Shown: positions 17,429 through 26,739 of the stretch, in pieces | Layout: each line of letters starts with the position of its first letter | Numbering within the stretch: the stretch's first letter is position 1 | NCBI RefSeq assembly: GCF_003001675.1 | Contig: NZ_PVYW01000004.1 | Coordinates: 1 to 64,000 of the forward strand | Direction: 5' to 3' | Origin: Cohnella sp. SGD-V74 | GTDB taxonomy: Bacteria; Bacillota; Bacilli; Paenibacillales; Paenibacillaceae | Length of the DNA stretch: 64,000 nt | Program-made: the position numbers and the translations under genes | The notes under the pieces: generated by a model | Databases searched by the model: none | Seen by the model: the letters and a program-made list of their open reading frames with translations, nothing else | Told to the model about the DNA's origin: nothing

Positions 17429-18092
17429 GTCCGGGGCCAAGATTACGACCGTCCTGTTCGATCTCGACGGCACGATCATCGATACGAACGAACTGATCAT
17501 CCAATCTTTCATGCATGCGCTTCGCGGCCATGTTCCCGAGAGTTTCGGGCGGGAGCAGATTATTCCGTCGATGGGCGAGCCTCTGGCCGTTCAGATGAAG
17601 CATTTTAGCGGGAGAGACGATGTCGCGACGCTGGTGGGCGCCTACCGGGAATACAATCTGCTTAAGCACGATGAAATGGTGTCGCTGTTTCCGGGTGTGA
17701 AGGAGACGATCGAACGGCTTCATCGGGAGGGCGTTCGTCTTGGCGTCGTAACGACGAAGATGAGGGAGACGACGATTCGCGCGCTTAAGCTTCTGGAGAT
17801 CTACTCCTATATGGATACGATCGTGACGCTGGACGACGTGGAGAACGCGAAGCCGCATCCGGAGCCGGTAGAGAAGGCGGTCGCGGCGCTCGGCGCGAAA
17901 GCGTCAGAGACGCTGATGGTCGGAGACAGCTCCGTCGACATCGTATCCGCGCTCCGGGCGGGAGCCGTTCCCGTCGGAGTCGCATGGTCCCTGAAAGGGG
18001 AAGAGCTGCTGCGCAAATCCGGCGCATCGTACATCGTAACGGAGATGGACGAGCTGCTGGCTCTATGCGGAATCGGAAATGAGGGTGCTTAA
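17292..18092 (+). CDS. ppaX: pyrophosphatase PpaX (HAD superfamily), long overlap with lgt
   Basis: HAD phosphatase with motif I VLFDLDGTIIDTNELI, cap helices, motif II-like GVVTTK, motif III Lys and motif IV VGDSSVDI. PpaX hydrolyses the pyrophosphate released by HprK's phosphorylase reaction, which explains its place two genes after hprK. From ATG 17292 (GGGGAG 8 nt upstream) it is 266 aa with a 50-residue Lys/Glu/Ala/Thr-rich leader, overlapping lgt by 137 bp. A GTG at about 17413 would give a normal-length PpaX starting just before the HAD core, overlapping lgt by only about 16 bp. The start is unresolved. Confidence 0.88.
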   Translation: MTQTGTNATTRTEEQPTAKIQTKEAAVKTQQAKREAAEATVAAEIRSGAKITTVLFDLDGTIIDTNELIIQSFMHALRGHVPESFGREQIIPSMGEPLAVQMKHFSGRDDVATLVGAYREYNLLKHDEMVSLFPGVKETIERLHREGVRLGVVTTKMRETTIRALKLLEIYSYMDTIVTLDDVENAKPHPEPVEKAVAALGAKASETLMVGDSSVDIVSALRAGAVPVGVAWSLKGEELLRKSGASYIVTEMDELLALCGIGNEGA

Positions 18093-18094
18093 GG

Positions 18095-18598
18095 TTGAGG
18101 AACGTGGAGCGGTATCCGGTGGAGGGTCCGAACGCGCTGTGGCAGGTCTACCGCACGGTGTCCCGGTTCAAGTCGGTGCGCAATTTCGTCTTTATCCAGA
18201 TTGCGCGCTACTGTCCGAGCCTGCCGGTTAAAAACTGGATCTACAGGCGAGTGCTTGGGATGAAAGTCGGACGGCGTACGTCGTTCGCGCTCATGGTGAT
18301 GGTGGACGTCTTCTTCCCCGAGCGAATTACGATCGGAGACAACTCGATCATCGGCTACAACTCGACGCTGCTCACTCACGAATATTTGATCAAGGAATAC
18401 CGTCTGGGAGATATCCGGATCGGCTCGAACGTCATGATCGGAGCGAACGTGACGGTGCTTCCGGGAGTGACAATCGGCGACGGCGCGGTCATTGCGGCCG
18501 GCTCTGTCGTTCACAAGGACGTCGCTCCGGGGGCGCGTGTCGGGGGCAATCCTCTGCGTTCGCTTGGCGATTCCGCCGACGGCCCGGAGCTTCGATAG
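18095..18598 (+). CDS. acyltransferase with left-handed beta-helix (hexapeptide repeats)
   Basis: 167 aa, TTG start at 18095 (GAGGGTG 8 nt upstream, overlapping the ppaX stop region). Hexapeptide repeats such as ITIGDNSIIGYNSTLLTHEYL, IRIGSNVMIGANVTVLPGVTIGDGAVIAAGSVV form a left-handed beta-helix as in maltose/galactoside or NodL-type O-acetyltransferases. The His in LLTHEY is a candidate catalytic base. In Paenibacillaceae an equivalent gene often lies between ppaX and hisZ. Acceptor unknown; surface sugar acetylation is plausible. Confidence 0.85.
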   Translation: MRNVERYPVEGPNALWQVYRTVSRFKSVRNFVFIQIARYCPSLPVKNWIYRRVLGMKVGRRTSFALMVMVDVFFPERITIGDNSIIGYNSTLLTHEYLIKEYRLGDIRIGSNVMIGANVTVLPGVTIGDGAVIAAGSVVHKDVAPGARVGGNPLRSLGDSADGPELR

Positions 18599-18613
18599 CG
18601 AGGTGGCGAAATC

Positions 18614-20503
18614 GTGAAGCGTCCGGGAACAATCATCGGTTATCTGCTGCTCGTTCCCCTTCTGCTCTGCCTAACCTACCAGAATCGGCTTCATGAATCG
18701 AACTACAAGGTTGCTCAGGAGCCGCTCGATCCCGTCGTTTCCGCGGAACGCATTGCCGACGAGTACGATGTGATCGTAGCCGGAACCGATCCGGAAGGAA
18801 TTATGGCGGCGATCTCGGCTTCGCGCAACGGCTTGAAGGTGCTGCTCGTCGAGAGCCGCGACCGTTCCGTCCTGGGCGGGTTGATGACGCTGGGGTGGCT
18901 GAATACGCTCGATCTCAACAAGGCTCCTGTGAAATATCGGCTCTGGAAAGATCCCGTTTATTTGAACAAAGGATTGTTCCAAGAGTGGTACAACGGCATT
19001 CAGGGCACCTCCTTCGATGTCAACCGCGCCGCCAATCTGTTCAATCGAATGGTATCCGCGGAGGATAATATCGACTTGCTTATGCATGCGCGAACAATGG
19101 AGCCCGTGTTGGAAGGGAACCAGGTTGCCGGCATGCGGTTGGAGACGGGGGACGGAAGAGGGGAGATCGTCGTCCGCGCCAAGGCGATTATCGACGCAAC
19201 CCAGGATGCCGACGTGGCCGCCGCCGCTGGGGCGGCATATACGTTCGGACGCGAGGATCTCGGGGAGCCGGAAGCGCGGATGGCGGTTACGCTGGTGTTC
19301 AAGCTCAGCGGCGTGACGGATGAAGTGTGGCGCAAGATGAAGCGGTTCGACAATACCGGCTTCGACAGCCGCAGCATCTGGGGATATCAGCAGGCCAGGG
19401 AGTACGTGTCTTCGGATTCGGCGAGAGTGCAAATGCGCAACCTGAACATCGGCCGAGAGGACGGCGACACGGTACTGATCAACTCGATGCAGATTTACGG
19501 AATCGATCCGCTTGATCCGGAATCGGTGAGCGAGGGGCTGCGGATCGGCGAGAAGGAAGCGCCGCTGATTGTCGAATTTCTGAAGACGAGATTCGAGCAG
19601 TTCCGCAGCGTGGAATTCGCCGGCACCGCGCCCGAGCTGTACGTCAGGGAAACCCGTCACATTCTGGGAGAGTACCGGCTGACAATGGCGGATCTGCTGG
19701 ACAATCGCGATCACTGGGACGCGATCGCCTACGGGGCGTACGAGGTGGATATTCAAAGTCTCGACGCCAATAACAAAGGCACGATTCTGATGGTGCCGAA
19801 GCAGTACGGGGTGCCCTTCCGCAGTCTTGTTCCTCTGAAGGTGGACGGTCTGCTCGTGGTTGGCCGGTCGGCCAGCTTCGACACGCTGCCTCACGGCAGC
19901 GCTCGGGTTATTCCGCTCGGAATGGCGACCGGCGAGGCCGCGGGCGCCGCAGTCAAGCTTGCGTTGGAGCGGGGAGTCTCCCTGCGGGAGCTTTCCCTGT
20001 CGCGGGAAGCGATGGCGGAGCTTCGGCAGAGGTTGACGAAGCAAGGGATGGACTTGACGATGCGCAGCTTCGCGCCTCCGGCTTATACGAAGCATGAAGC
20101 GTACCCGGGACTTGCGGCGGCGGCCAGCCTGGCCCTTGCGAGCGGCGGGTACGGGAACGACTGGAAGCTGGACGAGACGACGAATCCCCAGAGATTCTTA
20201 AATCAGATGCGTACGTTGCAGAAGCGCTATCCGGAGCTGATACGGCGTACATTGACGGCTTCCTCGGTTGGCGGGGCATCCGCGAAGGAAGCGCTTGGTC
20301 TCGATCTGGCCGCGTATATGATCGCACAAGCGGCAGATCTGGCCGCCGACCGTCAGACGGCCTTGCAGGCATTGGCGGAGCGGGGATGGATTCGCGGCGA
20401 GACGATCGCCAATCTGACCGACCGTGAACGATTGACGAACGGCGACGCGTTCATGCTTGTTCGCGACTTGGTGCAGTACGGCGCAGGAGTCGTATTCGAA
20501 TAA
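18614..20503 (+). CDS. membrane-anchored FAD-dependent oxidoreductase
   Basis: 629 aa, GTG start 18614 after GCGAGGTGG. An N-terminal hydrophobic segment (GTIIGYLLLVPLLLCLTY) acts as anchor or uncleaved signal, so the enzyme is likely outside or at the membrane. FAD-binding Rossmann motif VIVAGTDPEGIMAAISASRNGLKVLLVESR, with GTDPEG in place of GGGPAG; then GGLMTLGW, ATQDADVAAAAGA and the C-terminal LLVVGRSASFDTLPHGSARVIPLGMATGEAAGAAV that closes the FAD site. This is the 'FAD-dependent oxidoreductase' family with no assigned substrate. It sits 15 bp after the acyltransferase and is followed by a strong hairpin, so it ends the hprK-side unit rather than joining the his operon. Confidence 0.85.
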   Translation: MKRPGTIIGYLLLVPLLLCLTYQNRLHESNYKVAQEPLDPVVSAERIADEYDVIVAGTDPEGIMAAISASRNGLKVLLVESRDRSVLGGLMTLGWLNTLDLNKAPVKYRLWKDPVYLNKGLFQEWYNGIQGTSFDVNRAANLFNRMVSAEDNIDLLMHARTMEPVLEGNQVAGMRLETGDGRGEIVVRAKAIIDATQDADVAAAAGAAYTFGREDLGEPEARMAVTLVFKLSGVTDEVWRKMKRFDNTGFDSRSIWGYQQAREYVSSDSARVQMRNLNIGREDGDTVLINSMQIYGIDPLDPESVSEGLRIGEKEAPLIVEFLKTRFEQFRSVEFAGTAPELYVRETRHILGEYRLTMADLLDNRDHWDAIAYGAYEVDIQSLDANNKGTILMVPKQYGVPFRSLVPLKVDGLLVVGRSASFDTLPHGSARVIPLGMATGEAAGAAVKLALERGVSLRELSLSREAMAELRQRLTKQGMDLTMRSFAPPAYTKHEAYPGLAAAASLALASGGYGNDWKLDETTNPQRFLNQMRTLQKRYPELIRRTLTASSVGGASAKEALGLDLAAYMIAQAADLAADRQTALQALAERGWIRGETIANLTDRERLTNGDAFMLVRDLVQYGAGVVFE

Positions 20504-20505
20504 AC

Positions 20506-20545
20506 GAAAGTCGCCCGACGGCCTAGACGGCGTCGGGCGACTTTC
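20506..20545 (+). terminator. 15-bp perfect hairpin after the FAD oxidoreductase
   Basis: gaaagtcgcccgacg (20506-20520) / cgtcgggcgactttc (20531-20545), loop of 10. The T run is short (ttt then cact), but the stem and location fit a terminator, possibly bidirectional. Confidence 0.7.
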
Positions 20546-20583
20546 ACTGTATCGGAGAGCGGAAACGTATCGGGAAAGCGGGA

Positions 20584-20612
20584 TTGACTGAGCGATGGGG
20601 TCATGGTAATAT
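20584..20612 (+). promoter_or_regulatory. promoter of the his operon
   Basis: TTGACT (20584-20589), 17 bp, TAATAT (20607-20612), also with TG at the extended -10 position. It is the strongest sigma-A match between the FAD gene and hisZ and predicts a leader of about 160 nt. No T-box or other known riboswitch was recognised in that leader. Confidence 0.75.
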
Positions 20613-20674
20613 ACGACTAATCTCTTTATTTTGGCAGTATGGTAACATGGTAGTACTTTAATGTGGTGAAGTTA

Positions 20675-20749
20675 ATGCGAGAAGCAACGGAGAGTCGCAA
20701 GAGAGTGCGGCACGGTCCGTTCAAAGCTGAAACAAATCATTTGCAATAG
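20675..20749 (+). other. 24-codon leader ORF upstream of hisZ
   Basis: ATG 20675 to TAG 20749 with ggtgaa upstream, coding a short basic peptide with two His codons (MREATESRKRVRHGPFKAET.. then NHLQ). It ends 27 nt before hisZ. It could be chance, or a translated leader. Confidence 0.2.
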
Positions 20750-20776
20750 AGGAAAACGCGAAGAAGGTGCGCAAAG

Positions 20777-22006
20777 ATGACGAAACCGAAAGTGTTCGAG
20801 AAGCCTACCGGAGTGAAGGATTATTTGCCGCATGCGGTAGCCAAGCTGAGGAGGATCGAGCGCAGCGTGTTGGAGTGCATGCGCTTGTGGGGTTACGAGC
20901 AGATCATCACTCCCGCGCTCGAATATTACGATACGGTCGGGATGGCCAGCTCGACGTCGGACCAGAAGCTGTTCAAGCTGCTGGATCGCCGAGGCACGTC
21001 GATCGTGCTGCGCTCGGACATGACGGCGCCGATCGCGCGCGTCGTCGGTTCGCTGCTGAAGGATGAGGCGTTCCCGATCCGCCTGAGCTACCACGGCAAC
21101 GTGTTTCGGGCTTTCGAGGAAGAGGGCGGACGGGACTCGGAATTCTACCAGACCGGCGTAGAGCTGGTCGGAGACGCGTCTCCGGAGGCGGATGCGGAGA
21201 TGATCGCGCTGGCGGTCGCCTCCCTGAAGGCGGCGGGTGTGCCGGCGTTCAAGATCGCGATGGGCCACGTCGGGTTCCTGAACGGTTTGTTCGAGGAGAC
21301 GCTGCCAGGGCTGGTTGGCGAACAGGAGACGCTGAAAGCCTGTCTGCTGCAGCGGGATCACGTCGGCTACCGGGACGCGATTCGCAAGCTGTCGCTGGAC
21401 GCCGCGTGGAAGCGGGAGCTGGAAGATATTTTGCGGCTTCGCGGCGGTCAGGAGGTGTGCGCCCAGGCGCTGGAGCTTAGCTCCAACGAAGGCGCGCGGG
21501 CGGCGATCCGACATCTGTGCGACGTATGGGACGTGCTGGAGGCGTACGGCATCCAGGAGCACGTGCTGATCGATCTGACGATGATCGGGGACTTCTCCTA
21601 TTACACGGGCATGACTTTCGAAGGCTATGCCTCGCATCTGGGCTTCCCGGTGTGCAGCGGAGGACGGTACGACAACCTGCTCTCGCAGTTCGGACGCCCC
21701 GCTCACGCTACGGGATTCGCGCTGAAGACGACGCGTATTCTGGAGGTCGTGGAAGACGCCGCGGAAGAGCGCGAACGGACGCTCGTGGCGTATGAGGGCC
21801 CGCAGCGTCAGGCCGCTCTCGCGAAGGCGAACAGGCTGCGCGAGCAAGGCGAGATCGTCGTGACCGCGCTCGTATCGGCTTCTGAGCTGGAGGAGCTGCG
21901 GGCTTCGCATCAGGAAGGGCATGCGAGCGGGAGCGGGATATCGTACCGCGGAAGAACGTATGAGAAGCTGGTTTCTTTCGAAGACGGAAAGGATGATTTG
22001 GCATGA
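20777..22006 (+). CDS. hisZ: ATP phosphoribosyltransferase regulatory subunit
   Basis: 409 aa, ATG 20777 with GAAGAAGGTG upstream. A class II aminoacyl-tRNA synthetase-like protein (HisRS paralogue): [75 protein letters not shown]. It lacks aminoacylation activity and forms a hetero-octamer with the short HisG to make it active and histidine-sensitive. Its presence is required by the short HisG encoded next (4-bp ATGA overlap). First gene of the his operon. Confidence 0.96.
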   Translation: MTKPKVFEKPTGVKDYLPHAVAKLRRIERSVLECMRLWGYEQIITPALEYYDTVGMASSTSDQKLFKLLDRRGTSIVLRSDMTAPIARVVGSLLKDEAFPIRLSYHGNVFRAFEEEGGRDSEFYQTGVELVGDASPEADAEMIALAVASLKAAGVPAFKIAMGHVGFLNGLFEETLPGLVGEQETLKACLLQRDHVGYRDAIRKLSLDAAWKRELEDILRLRGGQEVCAQALELSSNEGARAAIRHLCDVWDVLEAYGIQEHVLIDLTMIGDFSYYTGMTFEGYASHLGFPVCSGGRYDNLLSQFGRPAHATGFALKTTRILEVVEDAAEERERTLVAYEGPQRQAALAKANRLREQGEIVVTALVSASELEELRASHQEGHASGSGISYRGRTYEKLVSFEDGKDDLA

Positions 22007-22641
22007 CGGACAGCGGCACGTTAAAAGTCGCGATGCCCAAAGGGCGCATCTACAAGCAGGCCAGCAAGCTGTTCCGGCAGGCCGGTCTGCCGATTCCGGA
22101 GGATTTCGACGATTCCCGCAAGCTGATCATCCCGGTTCCCGAGGCGAACATGGAGTTCATCATGGCGAAGCCGGTCGACGTTCCGACTTACGTGGAGTAC
22201 GGCGTGGCGGATATCGGGATCGTGGGCAAGGACGTTCTGATGGAGGAAAACAAGGACGTCTACGAGCTGCTCGATCTCGGCATCGCGAAGTGCCGGATGT
22301 CGGTCATCGGGCTGCCTGATTGGAAGCCGGTTATCCATCCTCGCGTGGCGACGAAGTACGCGAACGTGGCTTCGCAATATTTCCGGGAGCAGGGGCAGCA
22401 GGTGGAAGTGATCAAGCTGAACGGCTCGATCGAGCTGGCTCCGCTGATCGGCCTCGCCGACCGGATCGTGGACATGGTGGAAACCGGGCAGACGCTCAAG
22501 GAGAACGGGCTAGTCGAGATGGAGACGCTGTTTCAGGTGACGAGCCGGCTGATCGCCAACCGCGTGAGCTACAGGCTGAAGAATTCGGCGATTCAGGAGC
22601 TGTGCGACCGTCTGGGCGCGATTATCGGCGCTCCGGTCTGA
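22003..22641 (+). CDS. hisG: ATP phosphoribosyltransferase, short form
   Basis: 212 aa, the size of HisG(S), lacking the C-terminal regulatory domain; ATG 22003 overlaps the hisZ stop. Catalyses ATP + PRPP to phosphoribosyl-ATP, the first committed step of histidine synthesis. Motifs [39 protein letters not shown], and the PRPP loop [18 protein letters not shown]. Translationally coupled to hisZ. Confidence 0.97.
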   Translation: MTDSGTLKVAMPKGRIYKQASKLFRQAGLPIPEDFDDSRKLIIPVPEANMEFIMAKPVDVPTYVEYGVADIGIVGKDVLMEENKDVYELLDLGIAKCRMSVIGLPDWKPVIHPRVATKYANVASQYFREQGQQVEVIKLNGSIELAPLIGLADRIVDMVETGQTLKENGLVEMETLFQVTSRLIANRVSYRLKNSAIQELCDRLGAIIGAPV

Positions 22642-22671
22642 CGGATACGGTTAAGCGAGGAGGGAGCAGGA

Positions 22672-23961
22672 ATGTATATAGGCAAAGCGGACGGATTCCG
22701 TCTGGAGCGGGAGAGCGAGTACGGCTCGCCGGAGCAGAACGCCACGGTGCGGGAAGTCGTGGAAGCGGTGCGCCGGGAAGGCGACGAGGCGCTGCTGCGG
22801 TATACGGCGGCTTTCGATAAGGTGACGCTGACGCCGGGGCAGCTTCGGGTAACGGAAGAGGAAATTCAAGGCGCTTACGCCAAGGTGGAGCCGGAGTTTC
22901 TGGCGGCGCTGCGGCAGGCGGCGGCGAACATTACGGCGTTCCACGAGAAGCAGAAGCGCGGCTCGTGGATGGACGTGGCGCCGGACGGCACGATGCTGGG
23001 CATGGCGATTCGCCCGCTGCGCCGCGTCGGGCTATACGTTCCCGGTGGCAAGGCGGCGTATCCGTCGTCGGTGCTCATGAATGTGCTCCCGGCCAAGGTG
23101 GCCGGCGTGCCAGAGATCGCGATGGTCACTCCGCCGGCGACCGGCGGCCGGGAAGGCATCGACCCGTACATTCTGGTGGCGGCCGCGGAAGCGGGCGTGA
23201 CGGAGATGTACCGGGTCGGGGGAGCGCAGGCGGTAGCCGCGCTCGCCTATGGGACGGCGAGCATCCCCGCCGTCGACAAGATTTGCGGGCCCGGCAACAT
23301 CTTCGTGGCGCTGGCGAAACGGGCCGTGTACGGCACGGTCGACATCGACAGCATCGCGGGCCCGAGCGAGATTGTCGTGCTGGCGGACGACAGCGCCGAT
23401 CCGCGGTATGTGGCCGCGGATATGCTGTCGCAGGCGGAGCACGACGAGATGGCGTCGGCGGTGCTGGTGACGCCGTCGCAGGCTTTGGCCGCGGCGGTGG
23501 AGACGGAGCTGGAGCGCCAGGTCGCGGCTTTGCCGCGGGTCGATATCGCGCGCAGCTCTTTGGAGCAGCACGGGGCGATTCTGATCGTCGACAGCCTGGA
23601 CGAAGGGCTGGACGTGGTCAACAAGCTGGCTCCGGAGCATCTGGAAGTGATGACGGAGGAGCCGATGGAGCTGCTCGGCCGCATCGAGACGGCGGGGGCG
23701 ATCTTCATCGGTCCGTACAGCTCGGAGCCGGTAGGAGATTATTTCGCGGGCCCGAATCACATCCTGCCGACGAACGGCACGGCGCGGTTCTCGTCTCCGC
23801 TGAACGTGGACGATTTTCTGAAGAAATCCAGTTTGATCCGATACAGCAAGCAGGCGTTGCTTAGAGACGCCGCGGGGATCGCGACGCTGGCCCGGCACGA
23901 AGGGCTGGAAGGCCACGCCCGCGCGGTGGAAATCCGATTGGAAGGCAGGGAGACGAAGTGA
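22672..23961 (+). CDS. hisD: histidinol dehydrogenase
   Basis: 429 aa, ATG 22672 with GCGAGGAGGGAG upstream. Oxidises L-histidinol to histidine in two NAD+-dependent steps. Motifs include [40 protein letters not shown], the signature [30 protein letters not shown], the zinc/catalytic QAEHDEMA and [14 protein letters not shown]. Normal length. Stop overlaps the GTG of hisB. Confidence 0.97.
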   Translation: MYIGKADGFRLERESEYGSPEQNATVREVVEAVRREGDEALLRYTAAFDKVTLTPGQLRVTEEEIQGAYAKVEPEFLAALRQAAANITAFHEKQKRGSWMDVAPDGTMLGMAIRPLRRVGLYVPGGKAAYPSSVLMNVLPAKVAGVPEIAMVTPPATGGREGIDPYILVAAAEAGVTEMYRVGGAQAVAALAYGTASIPAVDKICGPGNIFVALAKRAVYGTVDIDSIAGPSEIVVLADDSADPRYVAADMLSQAEHDEMASAVLVTPSQALAAAVETELERQVAALPRVDIARSSLEQHGAILIVDSLDEGLDVVNKLAPEHLEVMTEEPMELLGRIETAGAIFIGPYSSEPVGDYFAGPNHILPTNGTARFSSPLNVDDFLKKSSLIRYSKQALLRDAAGIATLARHEGLEGHARAVEIRLEGRETK

Positions 23962-24566
23962 GCGAAGAGAAGGTGTTGGGCGGCCGTTCCTCGGCCGTAT
24001 CCCGCAAGACGAACGAGACGGACATTCAATTGTCCCTGGGAGTGGACGGAAGCGGCGAGGTGTCGCTCGAGACGGACGTTCCGTTCTTGAACCATATGCT
24101 GGACCTGTTCGCCAAGCACGGCCAGTTCGACTTGAAAGTCGAAGCGCGCGGAGACGTGGACATCGACGACCATCATACGGTCGAAGACATCGGCATTTGC
24201 CTCGGGCAAGTGCTGCGGGAGGCGCTGGGCGACAAGAAGGGCATCAAGCGCTACGCCAGCGTGTTCGTTCCGATGGACGAAGCGCTTGCGCAGGTTGTCG
24301 TCGATATCAGCAACCGGCCGCATTTCGAGCTGCGCGGGGAGTTCCCGGCGGCTAACGTAGGCAGCTTCACGGTGGAGCTGGTACACGAGTTCCTGTGGAA
24401 GCTGGCGCTGGAAGCGCGTATTACGCTGCATGTCATCGTCCACTACGGACGCAATACGCACCATATGGTCGAGGCCGTGTTCAAGGCGCTCGGACGCGCT
24501 CTGGACGAAGCGACTTCGATCGATCCGCGCGTGAAGGGCGTGCCTTCCACCAAAGGAGTGTTGTAA
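23958..24566 (+). CDS. hisB: imidazoleglycerol-phosphate dehydratase
   Basis: 202 aa, GTG 23958 overlapping the hisD stop by 4 bp. Monofunctional HisB (no histidinol-phosphatase domain). Manganese-binding motifs [13 protein letters not shown] and [35 protein letters not shown] near the start. Converts imidazole glycerol phosphate to imidazole acetol phosphate. The phosphatase step is probably supplied by the PHP gene at 27419. Confidence 0.97.
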   Translation: MSEEKVLGGRSSAVSRKTNETDIQLSLGVDGSGEVSLETDVPFLNHMLDLFAKHGQFDLKVEARGDVDIDDHHTVEDIGICLGQVLREALGDKKGIKRYASVFVPMDEALAQVVVDISNRPHFELRGEFPAANVGSFTVELVHEFLWKLALEARITLHVIVHYGRNTHHMVEAVFKALGRALDEATSIDPRVKGVPSTKGVL

Positions 24567-25193
24567 GTGATCGCGATCATCGACTACGGCATGGGAAATC
24601 TGCACAGCGTCAGCAAAGCCGTAGAGCGGCTCGGCTGCGAAGCTCGCGTGACGTCCGACCCGCGGGAGATTCTGGCGGCGGACGGCGCGATTCTGCCGGG
24701 CGTCGGCGCTTTCGGCGACGCGATGGCGAATCTGCGCGAGACCGGGCTGGTCGATACGGTTAAGGAGTACGCGGCTTCGGGCAAGCCGTTTCTCGGCATC
24801 TGCCTCGGCATGCAGCTGCTGTTCACCGAGAGCGAGGAGCACGGCGTCCACCAGGGGCTGGACTTGCTGCCGGGACGGGTCGTCCGGTTCCAAGGGGACT
24901 ACAAGGTTCCACATATGGGCTGGAACGAGTTGACCTTCAAGCAAGAGAGTCCGCTGTTCGAGGGCGTGGAGCCGGGACACGTGTATTTCGTGCACTCGTA
25001 CCACGCGCTGCCGGAGCGGGAGTCCGATTTGCTGGCGGTGACGGACTACTGCCAGCCGGTGACGGCGATCGTCGGCAGAGGCTCGGTGTACGGCATGCAG
25101 TTCCATCCGGAGAAAAGCGGCGATCTGGGCATGGCTCTCCTCCGCAAGTTCACGGATATGGCGTCGGGAAGGATTGAGGGCTTTGAGGTTTAG
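24567..25193 (+). CDS. hisH: imidazole glycerol phosphate synthase, glutaminase subunit
   Basis: 208 aa, GTG 24567 directly after the hisB stop (gap 0). Class I glutamine amidotransferase with nucleophile Cys in GICLGMQLLF and the His-Glu pair in GMQFHPEKSG. It releases ammonia that passes to HisF. IIDYGMGNLHSVSKAVERLG is the family start. Its last codons overlap the start of hisA. Confidence 0.97.
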   Translation: MIAIIDYGMGNLHSVSKAVERLGCEARVTSDPREILAADGAILPGVGAFGDAMANLRETGLVDTVKEYAASGKPFLGICLGMQLLFTESEEHGVHQGLDLLPGRVVRFQGDYKVPHMGWNELTFKQESPLFEGVEPGHVYFVHSYHALPERESDLLAVTDYCQPVTAIVGRGSVYGMQFHPEKSGDLGMALLRKFTDMASGRIEGFEV

Positions 25194-25950
25194 ACCTTGT
25201 ATCGATATTCACCAGGGCAAGGTGAAGCAGATCGTCGGGGAAACGCTTCAGGCGGACGCTTCGAAGGTCGTGGAGAACTTCGTCTCCGAACGGGGGGCGG
25301 ATTATTATGCTTCGCTGTATCAACAAGACGGGTTAACCGGCGGGCACATTATCATGCTCGGCGGAGGCAACCGGGAGGCTGCGGTGTCCGCGCTAAGGGC
25401 CTATCCCGGCGGCTTGCAGATCGGCGGAGGCATCACGGCGGATAACGCGGCAAGCTACTTAAGCGAAGGAGCTTCGCACGTCATCGTCACTTCTTACGTT
25501 TTCCGGGACGGTCGTCTTCAGATGGACAACTTGCGGCGTATCGTTGCGGAGGTCGGCCGGGAACGGCTCGTACTTGACCTCAGCTGCAAGGAACGGGACG
25601 GCAAATGGTACGTGGTGACGAACCAGTGGACGACGTTTAGCGATCTGGAAGTCAACGAAGCCACTGTCCGAGAGCTCGAAAGCTACTGCGACGAGTTCCT
25701 GATCCACGCGGTCGATGTGGAAGGGAAGCGGGAGGGCGTGCAAGAGAGGCTGGCAGCCAAGCTCGCGGAATGGGCGACGATTCCGACCACTTACGCAGGC
25801 GGCGCGCGATCGCTAGCGGATTTGGCGCGATTCCGCGAGTTGACGCAAGGCAAGCTGGACATTACGATCGGCAGCGCTCTCGATATTTTCGGAGGGACTC
25901 TTCCCTATCGAGAGGTCGTGGCCTATTGCAACCCGTCGCGGTCGTCATAG
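25174..25950 (+). CDS. hisA: ProFAR isomerase of the eukaryotic (HIS6) type
   Basis: 258 aa. TTG 25174 overlaps hisH by 20 bp; a second in-frame TTG at 25183 (MRFRPCIDIH) lies at better distance from GGGAAGGA and may be the true start. Isomerises ProFAR to PRFAR on a (beta/alpha)8 barrel. The sequence follows the eukaryotic pattern, not bacterial HisA (which starts like YPAIDIRGGKCVRL): FRPCIDIHQGKVKQIVG, YYASLYQQDGLTGGHIIMLG, YPGGLQIGGGI, ASHVIVTSYVF, RLVLDLSCKERDGKWYVVT, CDEFLIHAVDVEGKREGV, TYAGGARSL, DVTIGSALDIFGG-like end. Catalytic Asp are those of CIDIH and VLDLS. It occupies the normal hisA slot between hisH and hisF, so it replaces the bacterial enzyme; acquisition by transfer is inferred. 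Confidence 0.93.
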   Translation: MRALRFRPCIDIHQGKVKQIVGETLQADASKVVENFVSERGADYYASLYQQDGLTGGHIIMLGGGNREAAVSALRAYPGGLQIGGGITADNAASYLSEGASHVIVTSYVFRDGRLQMDNLRRIVAEVGRERLVLDLSCKERDGKWYVVTNQWTTFSDLEVNEATVRELESYCDEFLIHAVDVEGKREGVQERLAAKLAEWATIPTTYAGGARSLADLARFRELTQGKLDITIGSALDIFGGTLPYREVVAYCNPSRSS

Positions 25951-25980
25951 CGGATAACGCGAGAAAAGGGGGAACGCCAC

Positions 25981-26739
25981 ATGTTAGCTAAAAGAATTAT
26001 CCCTTGCCTGGACGTGAAGGATGGCCGGGTCGTTAAGGGCGTTAATTTCGTGAATTTGCGGGATGCCGGGGATCCGGTGGAGCTGGCGGCGATCTACGAC
26101 CGGGAAGGCGCGGACGAACTGGTGTTTCTGGACATCTCCGCGTCGGTGGAAGGCCGGGCGACGATGGTGGACGTGGTGCGGCGGACGGCCGGGGAGATTA
26201 CGATTCCGTTTACGGTCGGAGGCGGCATCTCGGCGGTGGAGGACATGAAGCGGCTGCTGCGCGCGGGCGCGGACAAAATCGGCATCAACACGGCGGCGAT
26301 CCGCAACCCGGACCTGATTACGGACGGTTCGCGTACGTTCGGGGCGCAGTGCATCGTGGTGGCGATCGACGCGAAGTTCAACGCGGAGTGGGGAGAATGG
26401 GAAGTGTTCACCCACGGCGGACGCAATTCGACGGGCATTCGCGCGCTCGAATGGGCGAAAGAGGCAGAGCGCCGGGGAGCGGGAGAGATTCTGCTCACCA
26501 GCATGGACGCGGACGGCACGAAGGATGGCTTCGACGTCGCGCTGACCAAGGCGGTGTCATCGAGCGTGGGCATCCCGGTCATCGCTTCCGGAGGAGCGGG
26601 CAACGCTCAGCATTTCGCGGATGTGTTCGCGGAAGGACAGGCGGACGCGGCGCTGGCGGCGAGCATTTTCCACTATAAGGAAGTTACTGTGCAAGAGGTC
26701 AAGCAAACGTTACGCGGCAAAGGAGTGAACGTCAGATGA
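25981..26739 (+). CDS. hisF: imidazole glycerol phosphate synthase, cyclase subunit
   Basis: 252 aa, ATG 25981 after AAAAGGGGG. Normal bacterial HisF with catalytic Asp in [16 protein letters not shown] and in VVAIDAKFN, and phosphate loops [10 protein letters not shown] and [11 protein letters not shown]. With HisH it makes imidazole glycerol phosphate and AICAR from PRFAR and glutamine. Overlaps hisI by 4 bp (ATGA). Confidence 0.97.
   Translation: MLAKRIIPCLDVKDGRVVKGVNFVNLRDAGDPVELAAIYDREGADELVFLDISASVEGRATMVDVVRRTAGEITIPFTVGGGISAVEDMKRLLRAGADKIGINTAAIRNPDLITDGSRTFGAQCIVVAIDAKFNAEWGEWEVFTHGGRNSTGIRALEWAKEAERRGAGEILLTSMDADGTKDGFDVALTKAVSSSVGIPVIASGGAGNAQHFADVFAEGQADAALAASIFHYKEVTVQEVKQTLRGKGVNVR

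Noticed and set aside
20612..20776. T-box riboswitch before hisZ
   Set aside because: The T-box core and AGTA/GNTG elements could not be found.
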